In this document: positions 1 to 8,590 of the stretch, one piece after another
How positions within the stretch are numbered: the first letter of the stretch is position 1
How the letters are laid out: each line of letters opens with the position of its first letter
Source: Clostridiales bacterium
GTDB taxonomy: Bacteria > Bacteroidota > Bacteroidia > Bacteroidales > Muribaculaceae
Length of the DNA stretch: 47,653 nucleotides
Direction of reading: 5' to 3'
NCBI GenBank assembly: GCA_023666645.1
Contig: JAMPBP010000010.1
Coordinates: 1 to 47,653, forward strand
The notes under the pieces: model-generated
What the model was told of the DNA's origin: nothing
Seen by the model: the letters and a program-made list of their open reading frames with translations, nothing else
Databases searched by the model: none
Program-made: the position numbers and the translations under genes

Positions 1-132
1 GGTCAAAGTCACGAGGTTGTCATACCCCTTGACCTTAACCTTCATCACCGACCACCCGTTCTCCGGATTCTGGTAAGTGATATGCTCAACAACGCACCGC
101 AGTTTGATCTGCGGATTCATCTTCATATCCAT
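1..132 (-). CDS. recD2: RecD-like DNA helicase, N-terminal fragment (runs off window)
   Basis: Forty-four codons read leftward from an ATG at 132 and continue past base 1. The peptide contains VVEHITYQNPENGWSVMKV followed by KGYDNLVT. This matches the N-terminal OB-like domain of RecD2-type SF1 helicases, whose usual opening is of the form G-VERVTFHNEENGF-VL-VK-KG--DLVTVVG. RecD2 proteins are 5'-3' DNA helicases that act in repair outside RecBCD. A second in-frame ATG lies two codons downstream and a third two codons after that, so the exact start is uncertain. No helicase motifs are in the window; the call rests on the N-terminal signature alone. Confidence 0.65.
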   Translation of the reverse strand, partial: MDMKMNPQIKLRCVVEHITYQNPENGWSVMKVKVKGYDNLVTLT

Positions 133-447
133 TAATGCAAAAGCTTTTTGCAACCATAACAGTCGATTCTATTCTTAGTTGGCTTCATAACTAATGATAA
201 CTTTATTATCAAAAATAGAAACTCTCACACAGCATCTGAAGGCCGACCAAAGCCTGTAACGACTGTATGAGAGATCCCAAAGGTTTTAGGCTTTCGTTGC
301 ATATCTTTGTTGTTAGCTAATGGTCATTTTCAAATTTTTATCGTTAATTCTATCTGCAAAAGTACATATAAAATTCGATATTTTTTATGCACCTTTGCAA
401 ACTAAAATCATAGATTCATATTTATATATGAATATTATCCTTTCTAA

Positions 448-515
448 GAGCCTGTCTCATAAAATCACGCGGACGAGGGGGCGGGTATGGGCGAGCGATT
501 TTATGAGACAGGCTC
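448..515. repeat. 68-bp palindromic MITE-like element, copy 1
   Basis: Perfect 19-bp inverted repeats, GAGCCTGTCTCATAAAATC at 448-466 and its complement at 497-515, enclose a 30-bp G-rich core. TAA flanks both sides (445-447 and 516-518), consistent with a 3-bp target duplication. A second copy in the same orientation lies at 45559-45626 and differs at one core base (A at 473). IS5-superfamily elements of the IS1031 type have ends beginning GAGCCTG and duplicate TNA, so a non-autonomous derivative of such an element is plausible. It could also fold into a strong RNA hairpin. Confidence 0.75.
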
Positions 516-751
516 TAAAGGTGCGAAGATTTCCGGGAGAGAAATTTTCCATATGCTTGGTAAAAATGGTGAATTAGTTTTCGTTTAGATATGCTATTAT
601 CTGTTATTATGGCTGATGACTTTAGGATTATATGTGGAGATTGTATCAATGAGCTTTGTCTTATTCTAAGCGGGTTTATATGATTTTTGCTGATCCTCTC
701 TATTTGAAGGAGACGATTAAGGTCGAAGATGGAAATATGGGGAGTAGCTTT

Positions 752-783
752 TTTGGGTGATTGGCTATTTTTGATTATCTTTG
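752..783 (+). promoter_or_regulatory. pheS promoter, Bacteroidota type
   Basis: TTTG at 752-755 and TATCTTTG at 776-783 are separated by exactly 20 bp, matching the Bacteroidota sigma-ABfr consensus (-33 TTTG, -7 TAnnTTTG). Transcription would begin near 790, giving a leader of about 20 nt before the ATG at 810. The promoter lies inside the possible upstream in-frame extension beginning at 729, which argues against that longer start. Confidence 0.75.
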
Positions 784-809
784 CCGTCAAATATAACCGG
801 TTAAAGATT

Positions 810-1829
810 ATGCTTAATAAGATTAAATCATTGCGCGAGGAAATTGCATCACTACAGGCATCCAATGCCGATGAGGTAGAGCAGCTTCGCATCAAATATC
901 TGAGCAAGAAGGGCGCTGTATCGTTGCTGATGAACGATTTCAGAAGCGTTCCGGCTGAGGAGAAACGTGCCGTAGGCCAGGCTATAAATGAATTGAAGAA
1001 CTTCGCTACCGACCGCATCAATTCGTTGCGCGAGGCTCTTGAGACAAGCGACGGCGATGTTGATGGAATGGATTTGACCCGCACACAGTCCGATTTACGA
1101 TTGGGTACCCGTCACCCATTGTCGATTGTCAGGGAGGAGATTGTTTCAATATTCAGCCGACTTGGATTCACGGTGGCCGAGGGACCTGAAATAGAGGATG
1201 ACTGGCATGTGTTTTCATCGCTTAACTTTGCCGAGGATCACCCGGCACGCGACATGCAGGATACGTTCTTTATACAGCGCAATCCGGATGTCTTGTTGCG
1301 CACCCACACCTCGTCGGTTCAGTCGCGTGTGATGGAGCGCACTCAGCCCCCTATCCGCATCGTGTGCCCGGGCCGTGTGTACCGTAACGAGGCAATCTCG
1401 GCCCGTGCCCACTGTTTCTTCCATCAGGTGGAGGCTCTGTATGTTGACAAGAATGTATCGTTTGCCGACCTTAAGCAGACTCTCCTGTACTTTGCACGAG
1501 AGATGTTTGCTCCCGATACCAAGATAAGGCTTCGTCCGAGCTATTTCCCATTTACCGAGCCATCGGCCGAAATGGATATCTCATGCAACATATGTGGAGG
1601 AAAGGGCTGTTCGTTCTGTAAGGGCACAGGCTGGGTCGAGATTCTGGGGTGTGGTATGGTCGATCCCAATGTACTTGATGCGTGTGGCATTGACTCCAAG
1701 GTATACAGTGGTTTCGCACTGGGTATGGGAGTGGAGCGTATTACCAACCTCAAGTATCAGGTGAAGGATTTGCGCATGTTCTCAGAAAATGATGTGCGTT
1801 TCCTCGAGGAGTTCAAGTCGGCCCATTGA
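810..1829 (+). CDS. pheS: Phenylalanine--tRNA ligase alpha subunit
   Basis: PheS is the catalytic subunit of the (alpha-beta)2 class II synthetase that charges tRNA-Phe; the beta subunit is not in the window. The 339-aa protein begins MLNKIKSLREEI, the usual N-terminal coiled-coil start. Class II motif 2 is at about residues 153-184 (RTHTSS through CPGRVYRNE) and motif 3 at 291-301 (GFALGMGVER). A four-cysteine knuckle, C249-x2-C252-x4-C257-x2-C260, precedes the conserved GWVEILGCGMV; I recall this insertion from other Bacteroidota PheS. An in-frame ATG at 729 would add 27 hydrophobic residues but lies upstream of the promoter. Only a terminator hairpin separates it from nth. Confidence 0.96.
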   Translation: MLNKIKSLREEIASLQASNADEVEQLRIKYLSKKGAVSLLMNDFRSVPAEEKRAVGQAINELKNFATDRINSLREALETSDGDVDGMDLTRTQSDLRLGTRHPLSIVREEIVSIFSRLGFTVAEGPEIEDDWHVFSSLNFAEDHPARDMQDTFFIQRNPDVLLRTHTSSVQSRVMERTQPPIRIVCPGRVYRNEAISARAHCFFHQVEALYVDKNVSFADLKQTLLYFAREMFAPDTKIRLRPSYFPFTEPSAEMDISCNICGGKGCSFCKGTGWVEILGCGMVDPNVLDACGIDSKVYSGFALGMGVERITNLKYQVKDLRMFSENDVRFLEEFKSAH

Positions 1830-1856
1830 GTGAAATGCTGATATAACGACTTTCGG

Positions 1857-1884
1857 CACTTCCCGGCTATGTAGCCGGGAAGTG
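1857..1884 (+). terminator. Rho-independent terminator after pheS
   Basis: CACTTCCCGGC at 1857-1867 pairs perfectly with GCCGGGAAGTG at 1874-1884 around a 6-nt loop, followed by the T-rich run TTCTGTTCTTTT. It lies 27 bp after the pheS stop and 20 bp before nth, so nth may depend on readthrough or a separate start. Confidence 0.8.
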
Positions 1885-1904
1885 TTCTGTTCTTTTGGAA
1901 TTAT

Positions 1905-2561
1905 ATGACGGTTAAACAACGATATGAGGCGGTAGTGGAGTATTTTGAGCATGCGATGCCTACTCCCGAGACCGAGTTGCACTATGAGGATAATTTTCAG
2001 TTGCTTGTGGCCGTGATATTGTCGGCTCAGTGTACCGACAAGAGGGTGAATATGATTACCCCCGCGCTGTTCAAGGCTTACCCTACGGCGGCCGATATGT
2101 CGCAGGCCACTGTCGATGAGATCTTCCAGTACATAAAGAGCGTATCATATCCTAATAACAAGGCACGTAATCTGCTCGGAGCTGCCCAGATGATTGTCCA
2201 TGAATATGATGGCGAGGTTCCGGGTGACATGGATTCATTGCTCAAGATTCCCGGGGTTGGTCGCAAGACAGCCAATGTGATGCTTGCGGTGGCTTTTGAC
2301 CGCCAGGCTATGCCTGTCGATACCCATGTGTTCAGGGTGAGCGAGCGGCTTGGGCTCACCACCAATAGCAAGACACCGCTTGAAACCGAGCGTGAGCTAT
2401 GCCGTCATTTCCCGCCCGACAAGTTGTCGAGGGCTCACCATTGGCTGATACTCCATGGCCGCTATACATGTAAGGCCCGCCGGCCTGATTGCATGGACTG
2501 CGGCTTGACGTCGGTGTGCCGATATTTTAACAAAGCGTCTAAGAGCAAGTCTATGGAGTAG
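1905..2561 (+). CDS. nth: Endonuclease III (DNA glycosylase/AP lyase)
   Basis: This base-excision repair enzyme removes oxidised pyrimidines and cleaves the abasic site. The 218-aa length is normal. The helix-hairpin-helix is at about 113-125 (KIPGVGRKTANV) with catalytic Lys121, and the catalytic Asp is D139 in VDTHV. The C-terminal [4Fe-4S] loop is intact: C189-x6-C196-x2-C199-x5-C205. The gene starts 20 bp after the pheS terminator and is followed at 34 bp by the TRIC-family gene on the same strand. No feature suggests anything other than the housekeeping enzyme. Confidence 0.95.
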   Translation: MTVKQRYEAVVEYFEHAMPTPETELHYEDNFQLLVAVILSAQCTDKRVNMITPALFKAYPTAADMSQATVDEIFQYIKSVSYPNNKARNLLGAAQMIVHEYDGEVPGDMDSLLKIPGVGRKTANVMLAVAFDRQAMPVDTHVFRVSERLGLTTNSKTPLETERELCRHFPPDKLSRAHHWLILHGRYTCKARRPDCMDCGLTSVCRYFNKASKSKSME

Positions 2562-2595
2562 ACCGATGGCTGTAGTACAATAAAGGGATAAGGTG

Positions 2596-3219
2596 ATGGA
2601 AGATATGTTTCTGTTCATAATAGAGGTAATCGGCACCATAGCATTTGCCATAAGTGGAATAAGGCTTGCCGCGTATAAGAACTTTGACCTTTTTGGAGCC
2701 TACACGGTGGGTCTGGTCACCGCCATAGGTGGCGGAACGCTGCGTGACCTGTTGCTCGATATCCCAGTGTTCTGGATGCAAACCCCTATGTACCTGTCGG
2801 TGACTGCCATATCGTTGCTGGTGGTCATACTGTTCAAAAAAGTGCTCGTAAGCCATAACCGCATGCTCTTTATCTTTGATACGGTGGGCTTGGCTTTGTT
2901 TGTGGTCATAGGTATACAGAAGTCGCTCGCAGTGGGTTATCCCATGTGGGTAGCCATTATTATGGGTATGATAACCGGTGCCTTTGGTGGTGTGCTTCGT
3001 GACATTCTGATCAATGAGGAGCCGCTGTTCTTCCGTAAAGATATTTATGCCACGGCTTGTATAGCCGGTGGTGTGGCCTATTGGCTTGTTGGTCTTATGA
3101 GTAATGATCCTATAATCAATCAATGTGCCTGTGCCATAGTGGTCATAGCCTTGCGGATGCTTGCCATTCGCTTCAACTGGTCGTTGCCGGTGATCTCGGT
3201 CAATAGTAATAATGATTAA
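2596..3219 (+). CDS. TRIC/UPF0126 family inner-membrane protein (YadS/YicG-like)
   Basis: The 207-aa polytopic protein has about seven hydrophobic segments and the two tandem UPF0126 units of this family. The signatures are GGGTLRDLLL in the first unit and GAFGGVLRDILINEEPLFF in the second. Family members form trimeric cation channels related to eukaryotic TRIC, and some bacterial members have been linked to glycine transport; the substrate here cannot be read from sequence. The start is either ATG at 2596 or the GTG immediately before it at 2593; I chose ATG. It sits 20 bp before the binding-protein gene, possibly in one transcript. Confidence 0.85.
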   Translation: MEDMFLFIIEVIGTIAFAISGIRLAAYKNFDLFGAYTVGLVTAIGGGTLRDLLLDIPVFWMQTPMYLSVTAISLLVVILFKKVLVSHNRMLFIFDTVGLALFVVIGIQKSLAVGYPMWVAIIMGMITGAFGGVLRDILINEEPLFFRKDIYATACIAGGVAYWLVGLMSNDPIINQCACAIVVIALRMLAIRFNWSLPVISVNSNND

Positions 3220-3240
3220 TATAACGCCTCCCAAGATTTT

Positions 3241-4386
3241 ATGAAAGCAGCACATATGATATTGACTTTTATCGTCATGCTCGGGTTGATATGTACTTCG
3301 TGTAATGGTAGCAACGCGTCCAAGCTTGGGGATTACAACATGAAAATCTATACTCCCGCTTATGCATCATGTTTCGACATAATGGGTGCCGAGGGGAAAG
3401 AAAACGTGATTATATCGGTAAGGAATCCGTGGCAGGGAGCCGAAGATGTGACCACTCAGCTGTTCATAGCCCGAGGAGGGGAGGCCGCTCCCGATGGTTT
3501 TGACGGCCAGGTGTTGCAGGGAGACGCAAAACGTGTTGTTGTGATGTCGACGACCCATGTCGCCATGCTCGATGCGATAGGTGCCGTCGACAGGATTGTC
3601 GGTGTCTCGGGGCTCGATTTTATCTCAAATGAATCAATACGGTCGCGGCGTGCGAGTATTGGAGATGTGGGTTATGAGGGAAATGTGAACTATGAGTTGC
3701 TGCTTTCGCTCAATCCTGATATCGTATTGTTGTATGGCGTGAAAGGAGCGAGTGTAATGGAGGGAAAGCTCAAGGAGCTTGGAATCCCGTTCATGTATGT
3801 GGGCGACTATATCGAGGAGGACCCGCTTGGAAAAGCCGAGTGGCTTGTGGCATTGTCGGAGGTTGTGGGCATGCGCAGTGAGGGGGAACAACTATTTGCC
3901 GGGATTCCTCAGCGTTACAACAATCTTAAAAATATGGTCAAGGAAAGGGGGAAGTCAGCTCCAAAGGTGATGGTTAATACACCATATGGCGACTCTTGGT
4001 TCATGCCATCGGTCGACAGTTATGCGGTGAGACTTATAGATGATGCCGGGGGCAGTTATGTCTATGACAAGAACAGAGGCAACGCCTCGGTTGCAATAGA
4101 TCTCGAGGAAGCTTATAGACTTGTTTCGGCTGCCGATATGTGGATAAATGTAGGAACAGCATCTACGCTCGACAATGTCAAGGGAATGTGTCCCAAGTTT
4201 ACCGATGCACTCTGTTTTACCCGCGGAGAGGTATACAACAACAATAGGCTCACCAATGAATCGGGTGGCAACGACTATTTTGAATCGGGCGTAGTGAACC
4301 CCGATATTGTACTCCGCGACCTAATCAAGATTTTCCACCCTGAGCTTGTCGAGGAGGATTTAGTCTACTACCAAAGGTTGCAGTGA
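3241..4386 (+). CDS. Helical-backbone metal receptor lipoprotein (FecB/BtuF-like)
   Basis: This is a 381-aa ABC-type substrate-binding protein of the class that captures Fe-siderophore, haem or cobalamin. A lipoprotein signal peptide ends at C21 (LICTSC), a relaxed lipobox as is common in Bacteroidota. The N-lobe begins near residue 95 (KRVVVMSTTHVAMLDAIG), followed by the family pattern NYELLLSLNPDIVLLYG, a linking helix, and a C-lobe ending with NPDIVLRDLIKIFHPEL. No permease or ATPase gene is adjacent, so it is an orphan here; partners may be encoded elsewhere. Bacteroidota often place such proteins near TonB-dependent receptors, but none is visible. The ligand is unknown. Confidence 0.85.
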   Translation: MKAAHMILTFIVMLGLICTSCNGSNASKLGDYNMKIYTPAYASCFDIMGAEGKENVIISVRNPWQGAEDVTTQLFIARGGEAAPDGFDGQVLQGDAKRVVVMSTTHVAMLDAIGAVDRIVGVSGLDFISNESIRSRRASIGDVGYEGNVNYELLLSLNPDIVLLYGVKGASVMEGKLKELGIPFMYVGDYIEEDPLGKAEWLVALSEVVGMRSEGEQLFAGIPQRYNNLKNMVKERGKSAPKVMVNTPYGDSWFMPSVDSYAVRLIDDAGGSYVYDKNRGNASVAIDLEEAYRLVSAADMWINVGTASTLDNVKGMCPKFTDALCFTRGEVYNNNRLTNESGGNDYFESGVVNPDIVLRDLIKIFHPELVEEDLVYYQRLQ

Positions 4387-4416
4387 ATATGCTCAAATCT
4401 TAACGTATCAATAAGT

Positions 4417-7400
4417 TTAAATAAGTTCATTTTTCTCCTTCCATTCCCGGTATTCATTGATGAGGGAATTGACTTTGGTCTCCCCCTCGTGATAGAATTC
4501 AATCCATGAATAGTTGGGAATCTCGGCATCCATGGTCCCGACACCATTGGCTACTGTTCTGATTACAAATCTATTTTTATCTTTTATATAATCAAATAAA
4601 TTATCCCCGGTCTTTGACAGGTTCCAGTCATCGTCGATTGCAAGGAGATACATGTATTTTCCTTTGTATTTGGCCCAAGGGGAATCTACGTCAACATCAT
4701 CGGGGACATGAATCAACACGGTATTGGTTGCAATGAAGTCATTATAGGTGTCGGTGGTGAGTTCCTGGCGTTCCTGATGGGATGTGCGGTAATACATACG
4801 ACCGAAGGCACTGTGTTCGTTTACTACAGTGGCTCTTGAATTCATGATGTATTTCAAGTGTTTGAGAGCTTCGGTATATTGTTTGCCGAAATAGTACTCC
4901 CAGGCGGCAAAGAACAGAGCCTTCAGGGCAGTTTCCCGCAGGGATGGCGTTTCAGAAAGTTGGTAGAGTTCACTGACAATATCAGACAATAGGGTCTCAC
5001 GGTTAGGCAAGATATCTGGGCATAGGGTAGCTTCCAAAAGAGCGTCGGTGGCTTTGGCTTTGCTGTTGGCATAATATTGGGGTTCAAGGTATATCTGTGC
5101 TATTTTGTACTTGGCCAAAAATTTATTTTGGAACAGACATTTCTCAAAATACTGAATTGCTTTTTTGTAATCACCGTTGTCGTGATGGTACAATGCTGTG
5201 ATGTACATGCCCAGGTCGTTGTTGTCATTTATGCCTATTGTGGCATACTCTTCAGCTTTCTCTGTGTCGATGTCGGTATCAAGACCACGCAGGTATATGT
5301 TGCATATATACCTTACAGGGTTGGTGTTACCGAGTGAGACAAGGATTTTGAACAACTCAAGGGCTGCTTTATATTCTCTGTTGTCATATTTTTCTACGGC
5401 AATATCATAGGCTATGGACATTTTTTTGTCAACGTTGCCAAACTGAATGATTCGTGTCAATATTTCGGCCGATTTATTATCACGGGCAATGCTTTTGCAA
5501 TATCTCAATGCCCGGATATAGTATTCGTCGGCCTTCAGTGAGTCTCCCCGGGCGAGTGAGATGTCACCGCAGTATAATTGACCCATGTCAAAGGCGTAGG
5601 ATGTAGAGTCGATAACCGATAATATCGATTCTGCTTTATCAGGTTTATTCTGGTTAATGTAGGCTTTTGCCAAATCAATCAAAGGATATGTATTACCATA
5701 TACTTCATAATCTTTTTGAGCGTATTTCTGAGCTTCTTTCAAGTTGACAGGTGTACCCCAGCCATTGATGTAGCTCAGTGCTAAATTTGAGTAAATTTTT
5801 TCATAACCCGCTTTGGCGAGATTCTTGTAAATGGGAAATGAGATGCTGTCAAAATCGGCAAAGTAGTATACCTCGGCACGCTGGGCTATTGAATCACGAG
5901 CCTCGGGCGACATCTTCTTTATGTTTGCGAGATTAAAGTTTTCCCTGGCGAAGTCGATTGTCTTGATTTTATCAAATGCTTTACTGAGCCGTTTCATACT
6001 TTCTTTATCAATCAACATATCATTGCAGTGACAGTTGATATTTTTATTGAAGTCGGTGTGTGTGATGGATTGCCCGTCGGCAGTGTAGTAAACTCTCAGA
6101 GTAGGTTCTTTATCAAAGGTTACGTTCTCATTGACCCTTATATCAAAAACATTTCCAAACTTGTTTATTCCATCGCCATACTGCCATTTCAGTGCCGGAT
6201 ACTCGAGAAGTTGCAAACCTACCACGACAACAAATCTTCCTATTTGGGTCGAGAAAGGTGTTGAATCATAACTTTTGAAATCGATGGGCCGCATGATTAT
6301 GATGCTTTCGGAATCAGAGTCACGGTCGTGCTTGCCCAAGATAATGTCGGGACGGGATGCGAGAGTCGAGTCCATACGGGCTACCTGGCGGGCTGTGCGG
6401 TAAATGCAGTGCATCCTGATGCCCATATCGACGATATTTCCCTGTGGCAAGGTCACAGTCTCTATCGAGGGTTGCAGTGTTGTGGGGTCTATGCGGTAGA
6501 GGGTCAATTCCTTTTCGATAGCTGCATCGGTCACTTCCTTCAGATGACCGTTATTTTTGAAAATAGCATCAGGAAGCTTGCTGTCAAATTGTTCTCCGTT
6601 CCAACCGAGAATTATATCATTGTCCCTGATACCGAGGGAATAGGCCTCGGGGGTTGAGACTTCGATACTGAAGAATTTGGGCAGGTAATTCCTGAAAGCC
6701 AACATGTCATTGGGATTTTTAGGCACGTTGAATTCATCAAGAAAAATTTTCTCACCATTGGGTAGTAGCAATTCCTGACAATATATCTCTGAGTTATAAC
6801 CGTCAATGTATTCAGGTTCACCATATTCGTCATGACCTATGATTGCTTGAATTTTACCCTTGAGCGAGTTGACAGTGTTTATCTGGTAAAATCTTGTAGA
6901 AGATGTCCCTCCGTTGCGCGACAACCGACCCAATGCACTTATATCCTGTTGCCAGTAGTTACCATTGGCATCGGTCTCAAAAAGATATGTGTCGGTCAAT
7001 TTGTTGCCATAGATGAATGTACGGTACATTTTTCGGGAGCCATCGATTTGGGATATCATTTCCTGTCGGGAGGCAAGGTTGGGCGTGTATCCTATGACAA
7101 GGTTGACCCGTTCCCCCAATCCGAGAGCGGGATCCAGTCCAAGCGAGTCGGCCGACAGATCATAATAATATTTTTCGAGTGGATAATCATAGTCAGAGTC
7201 ATACTTGCCAGAGGAATTGAGATATTCTTTTTTAATGACGCGGCCGTATTTATCTCTCATTTGAATAAAACTGCTATTGTCGTAGTAAACAACTGAATCG
7301 GTAGTCGTATAATAGTCAAGAATCTCCTTTTCATCGACATACTTGTAATATTTTTGAGCGATAAGGTTGCCTAATGAGTCATATTCATAATATACTGATG

Positions 7401-8589
7401 ATGAGTAGATGTCGCTTTCAATGGGGTTGTTTTCAGAATCGAAAAAGTGGGACGAAAGAGTGTGTCCGGCATTATCGAGACAGTTTTGTATACGGCATAT
7501 GCCTGACTGGTTAATGGGGGATAGATGGCCGGCAAGGTTATAGGCCGTTACTTCAATTACTTCTTCGTAATTATTGAGTTTCAATGCTATACGATATGTT
7601 CCCAATGCATTTTCTGTGGGGTGGTGGTCGGCATCCAAGTTACGTGACTCGATTAAACGGCCATAATCATCGTATATATATTCATTGGTAATCACACCGT
7701 TTTGTGACGCCAATGCAATGGGTTGCCACAGGTTGTCCATGTATGTCGCCCTGATTAACCTGAGGTCGTCATATTCGTATTGTACGCCACAGTTGCCTAC
7801 AGCGTCGATAACCAGCTCATCGTTGTCGTTCATAGACAAGTTGCGTAGGCATTTTCCATTCTCGTCATAGATGAAGATCTCCTTGTATACACCGTCAGAG
7901 TTGGGCTTTACGTATCCTTCCGAATCAATGTGTTGCACGAGTGAATCGTTGCCCCAACGGTCCCGCTCGATGTAAACGAGAGTACCGTAGGAAAAATTGT
8001 CGGAACTTCTCATCTCGGCAGGCAGCCCCATGAAATCTTTATATGACCCTACAAATGCTTTCCCCTTGGAGTCCAATGGTGTTGTGGAGAATGAGTATAT
8101 GAGTTGCCCCGAAGTGTCATAGGCGCGTTCCTGGACTACGTTTTTCCCTGAAGGGTCGGTTATCATGTCAAACCTGCAACCGGTGTTGGCTATCTCTTTC
8201 CAATGTGCATCGGCAAGCGAGTCGGTCTTCGACGATGACTTGACTATGTAAGGGTCGTAGATACCGCCTATGGGTTGACCGTGGCCATTGAAAATTTCCA
8301 TGCGGCACCAGTTGCCAGCAGCATTCTTCCGGGAAAACAGTCTCACCTGTGAGTACTTGCCGGCATCCTCTTTATTGATTATTTCAAGGGGGCAGAACCA
8401 GCCGTGCTGTTTTTTGGTAGAGATGGCATATATGGTATCGGGTTCAGTTTTAACCTGAACCGTAGTGTCAACAGACTGGGTGACAGCAGTTGGCTGATTG
8501 TCGTCAGGCCTGATGCGTTGAGCTTTGACATTAAAAGAGAGAACTGCGATCAACTGCAACAGAATGGCTGTATATATTGATTTTTTCAT
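4417..8589 (-). CDS. Large exported YD-like / PDZ-like / Sel1-TPR protein
   Basis: Last gene of the accessory operon; I know no named family for the full length. The start chosen is the ATG at 8589 (MKKSIYTAILLQLI), which gives a signal peptide ending near KAQ and lies 1 bp after the upstream stop, rather than a start 10 codons earlier. The 1390-aa product has an N-terminal ectodomain (about 60-610) rich in aromatic YD-like motifs (YDTSGQLIYS, YDDYGRLIES, YDSLGNLIAQ), a PDZ-like stretch near 640-720 (PEAYSLGIRDNDIILGWNG), then Sel1/TPR-like helical repeats from about 905 to 1250 and a mixed C-terminal domain. The ectodomain resembles those of the 364-aa and STAND proteins next to it. Likely periplasmic or surface; a sensor or scaffold role is inferred. 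Confidence 0.75.
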   Translation of the reverse strand: MKKSIYTAILLQLIAVLSFNVKAQRIRPDDNQPTAVTQSVDTTVQVKTEPDTIYAISTKKQHGWFCPLEIINKEDAGKYSQVRLFSRKNAAGNWCRMEIFNGHGQPIGGIYDPYIVKSSSKTDSLADAHWKEIANTGCRFDMITDPSGKNVVQERAYDTSGQLIYSFSTTPLDSKGKAFVGSYKDFMGLPAEMRSSDNFSYGTLVYIERDRWGNDSLVQHIDSEGYVKPNSDGVYKEIFIYDENGKCLRNLSMNDNDELVIDAVGNCGVQYEYDDLRLIRATYMDNLWQPIALASQNGVITNEYIYDDYGRLIESRNLDADHHPTENALGTYRIALKLNNYEEVIEVTAYNLAGHLSPINQSGICRIQNCLDNAGHTLSSHFFDSENNPIESDIYSSSVYYEYDSLGNLIAQKYYKYVDEKEILDYYTTTDSVVYYDNSSFIQMRDKYGRVIKKEYLNSSGKYDSDYDYPLEKYYYDLSADSLGLDPALGLGERVNLVIGYTPNLASRQEMISQIDGSRKMYRTFIYGNKLTDTYLFETDANGNYWQQDISALGRLSRNGGTSSTRFYQINTVNSLKGKIQAIIGHDEYGEPEYIDGYNSEIYCQELLLPNGEKIFLDEFNVPKNPNDMLAFRNYLPKFFSIEVSTPEAYSLGIRDNDIILGWNGEQFDSKLPDAIFKNNGHLKEVTDAAIEKELTLYRIDPTTLQPSIETVTLPQGNIVDMGIRMHCIYRTARQVARMDSTLASRPDIILGKHDRDSDSESIIIMRPIDFKSYDSTPFSTQIGRFVVVVGLQLLEYPALKWQYGDGINKFGNVFDIRVNENVTFDKEPTLRVYYTADGQSITHTDFNKNINCHCNDMLIDKESMKRLSKAFDKIKTIDFARENFNLANIKKMSPEARDSIAQRAEVYYFADFDSISFPIYKNLAKAGYEKIYSNLALSYINGWGTPVNLKEAQKYAQKDYEVYGNTYPLIDLAKAYINQNKPDKAESILSVIDSTSYAFDMGQLYCGDISLARGDSLKADEYYIRALRYCKSIARDNKSAEILTRIIQFGNVDKKMSIAYDIAVEKYDNREYKAALELFKILVSLGNTNPVRYICNIYLRGLDTDIDTEKAEEYATIGINDNNDLGMYITALYHHDNGDYKKAIQYFEKCLFQNKFLAKYKIAQIYLEPQYYANSKAKATDALLEATLCPDILPNRETLLSDIVSELYQLSETPSLRETALKALFFAAWEYYFGKQYTEALKHLKYIMNSRATVVNEHSAFGRMYYRTSHQERQELTTDTYNDFIATNTVLIHVPDDVDVDSPWAKYKGKYMYLLAIDDDWNLSKTGDNLFDYIKDKNRFVIRTVANGVGTMDAEIPNYSWIEFYHEGETKVNSLINEYREWKEKNELI

Positions 8590-8590
8590 T

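Larger units (their letters stand above)
133..809. other. Gene-poor, AT-rich spacer between divergent recD2 and pheS
   Basis: This 677-bp stretch has no convincing gene. It holds the 68-bp palindromic element at 448-515, the pheS promoter at 752-783, and isolated -7-like boxes: TATCTTTG on the plus strand at 302-309, and TACTTTTG on the minus strand (plus positions 357-364) facing recD2. Neither isolated box has a correctly spaced TTTG. A weak inverted repeat (AAAGCCT near 248 and AGGCTTT near 289) is present. Short open frames here cross the palindromic element or lie antisense to pheS and show no recognisable protein features. Confidence 0.6.

Noticed and set aside
467-496. G-quadruplex in the core of the 68-bp element
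   Set aside because: Only three clear G-tracts are present; insufficient for a standard intramolecular quadruplex.
320-577. Plus-strand open frame of 85 codons upstream of pheS
   Set aside because: It reads through the whole palindromic element and has no recognisable features; an accidental frame.
729-809. N-terminal extension of PheS from an ATG at 729
   Set aside because: The pheS promoter (752-783) lies inside it, and the family begins at the ATG at 810.
515-1084. Minus-strand 189-codon frame over the start of pheS
   Set aside because: It is antisense to conserved pheS codons and partly derives from the palindromic element; composition is a mirror of pheS.
2551-3255. Minus-strand 234-codon frame opposite the TRIC-family gene
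   Set aside because: Its His/Tyr/Gln-rich content is what the reverse of a membrane-protein gene gives; the plus-strand protein is clearly conserved.
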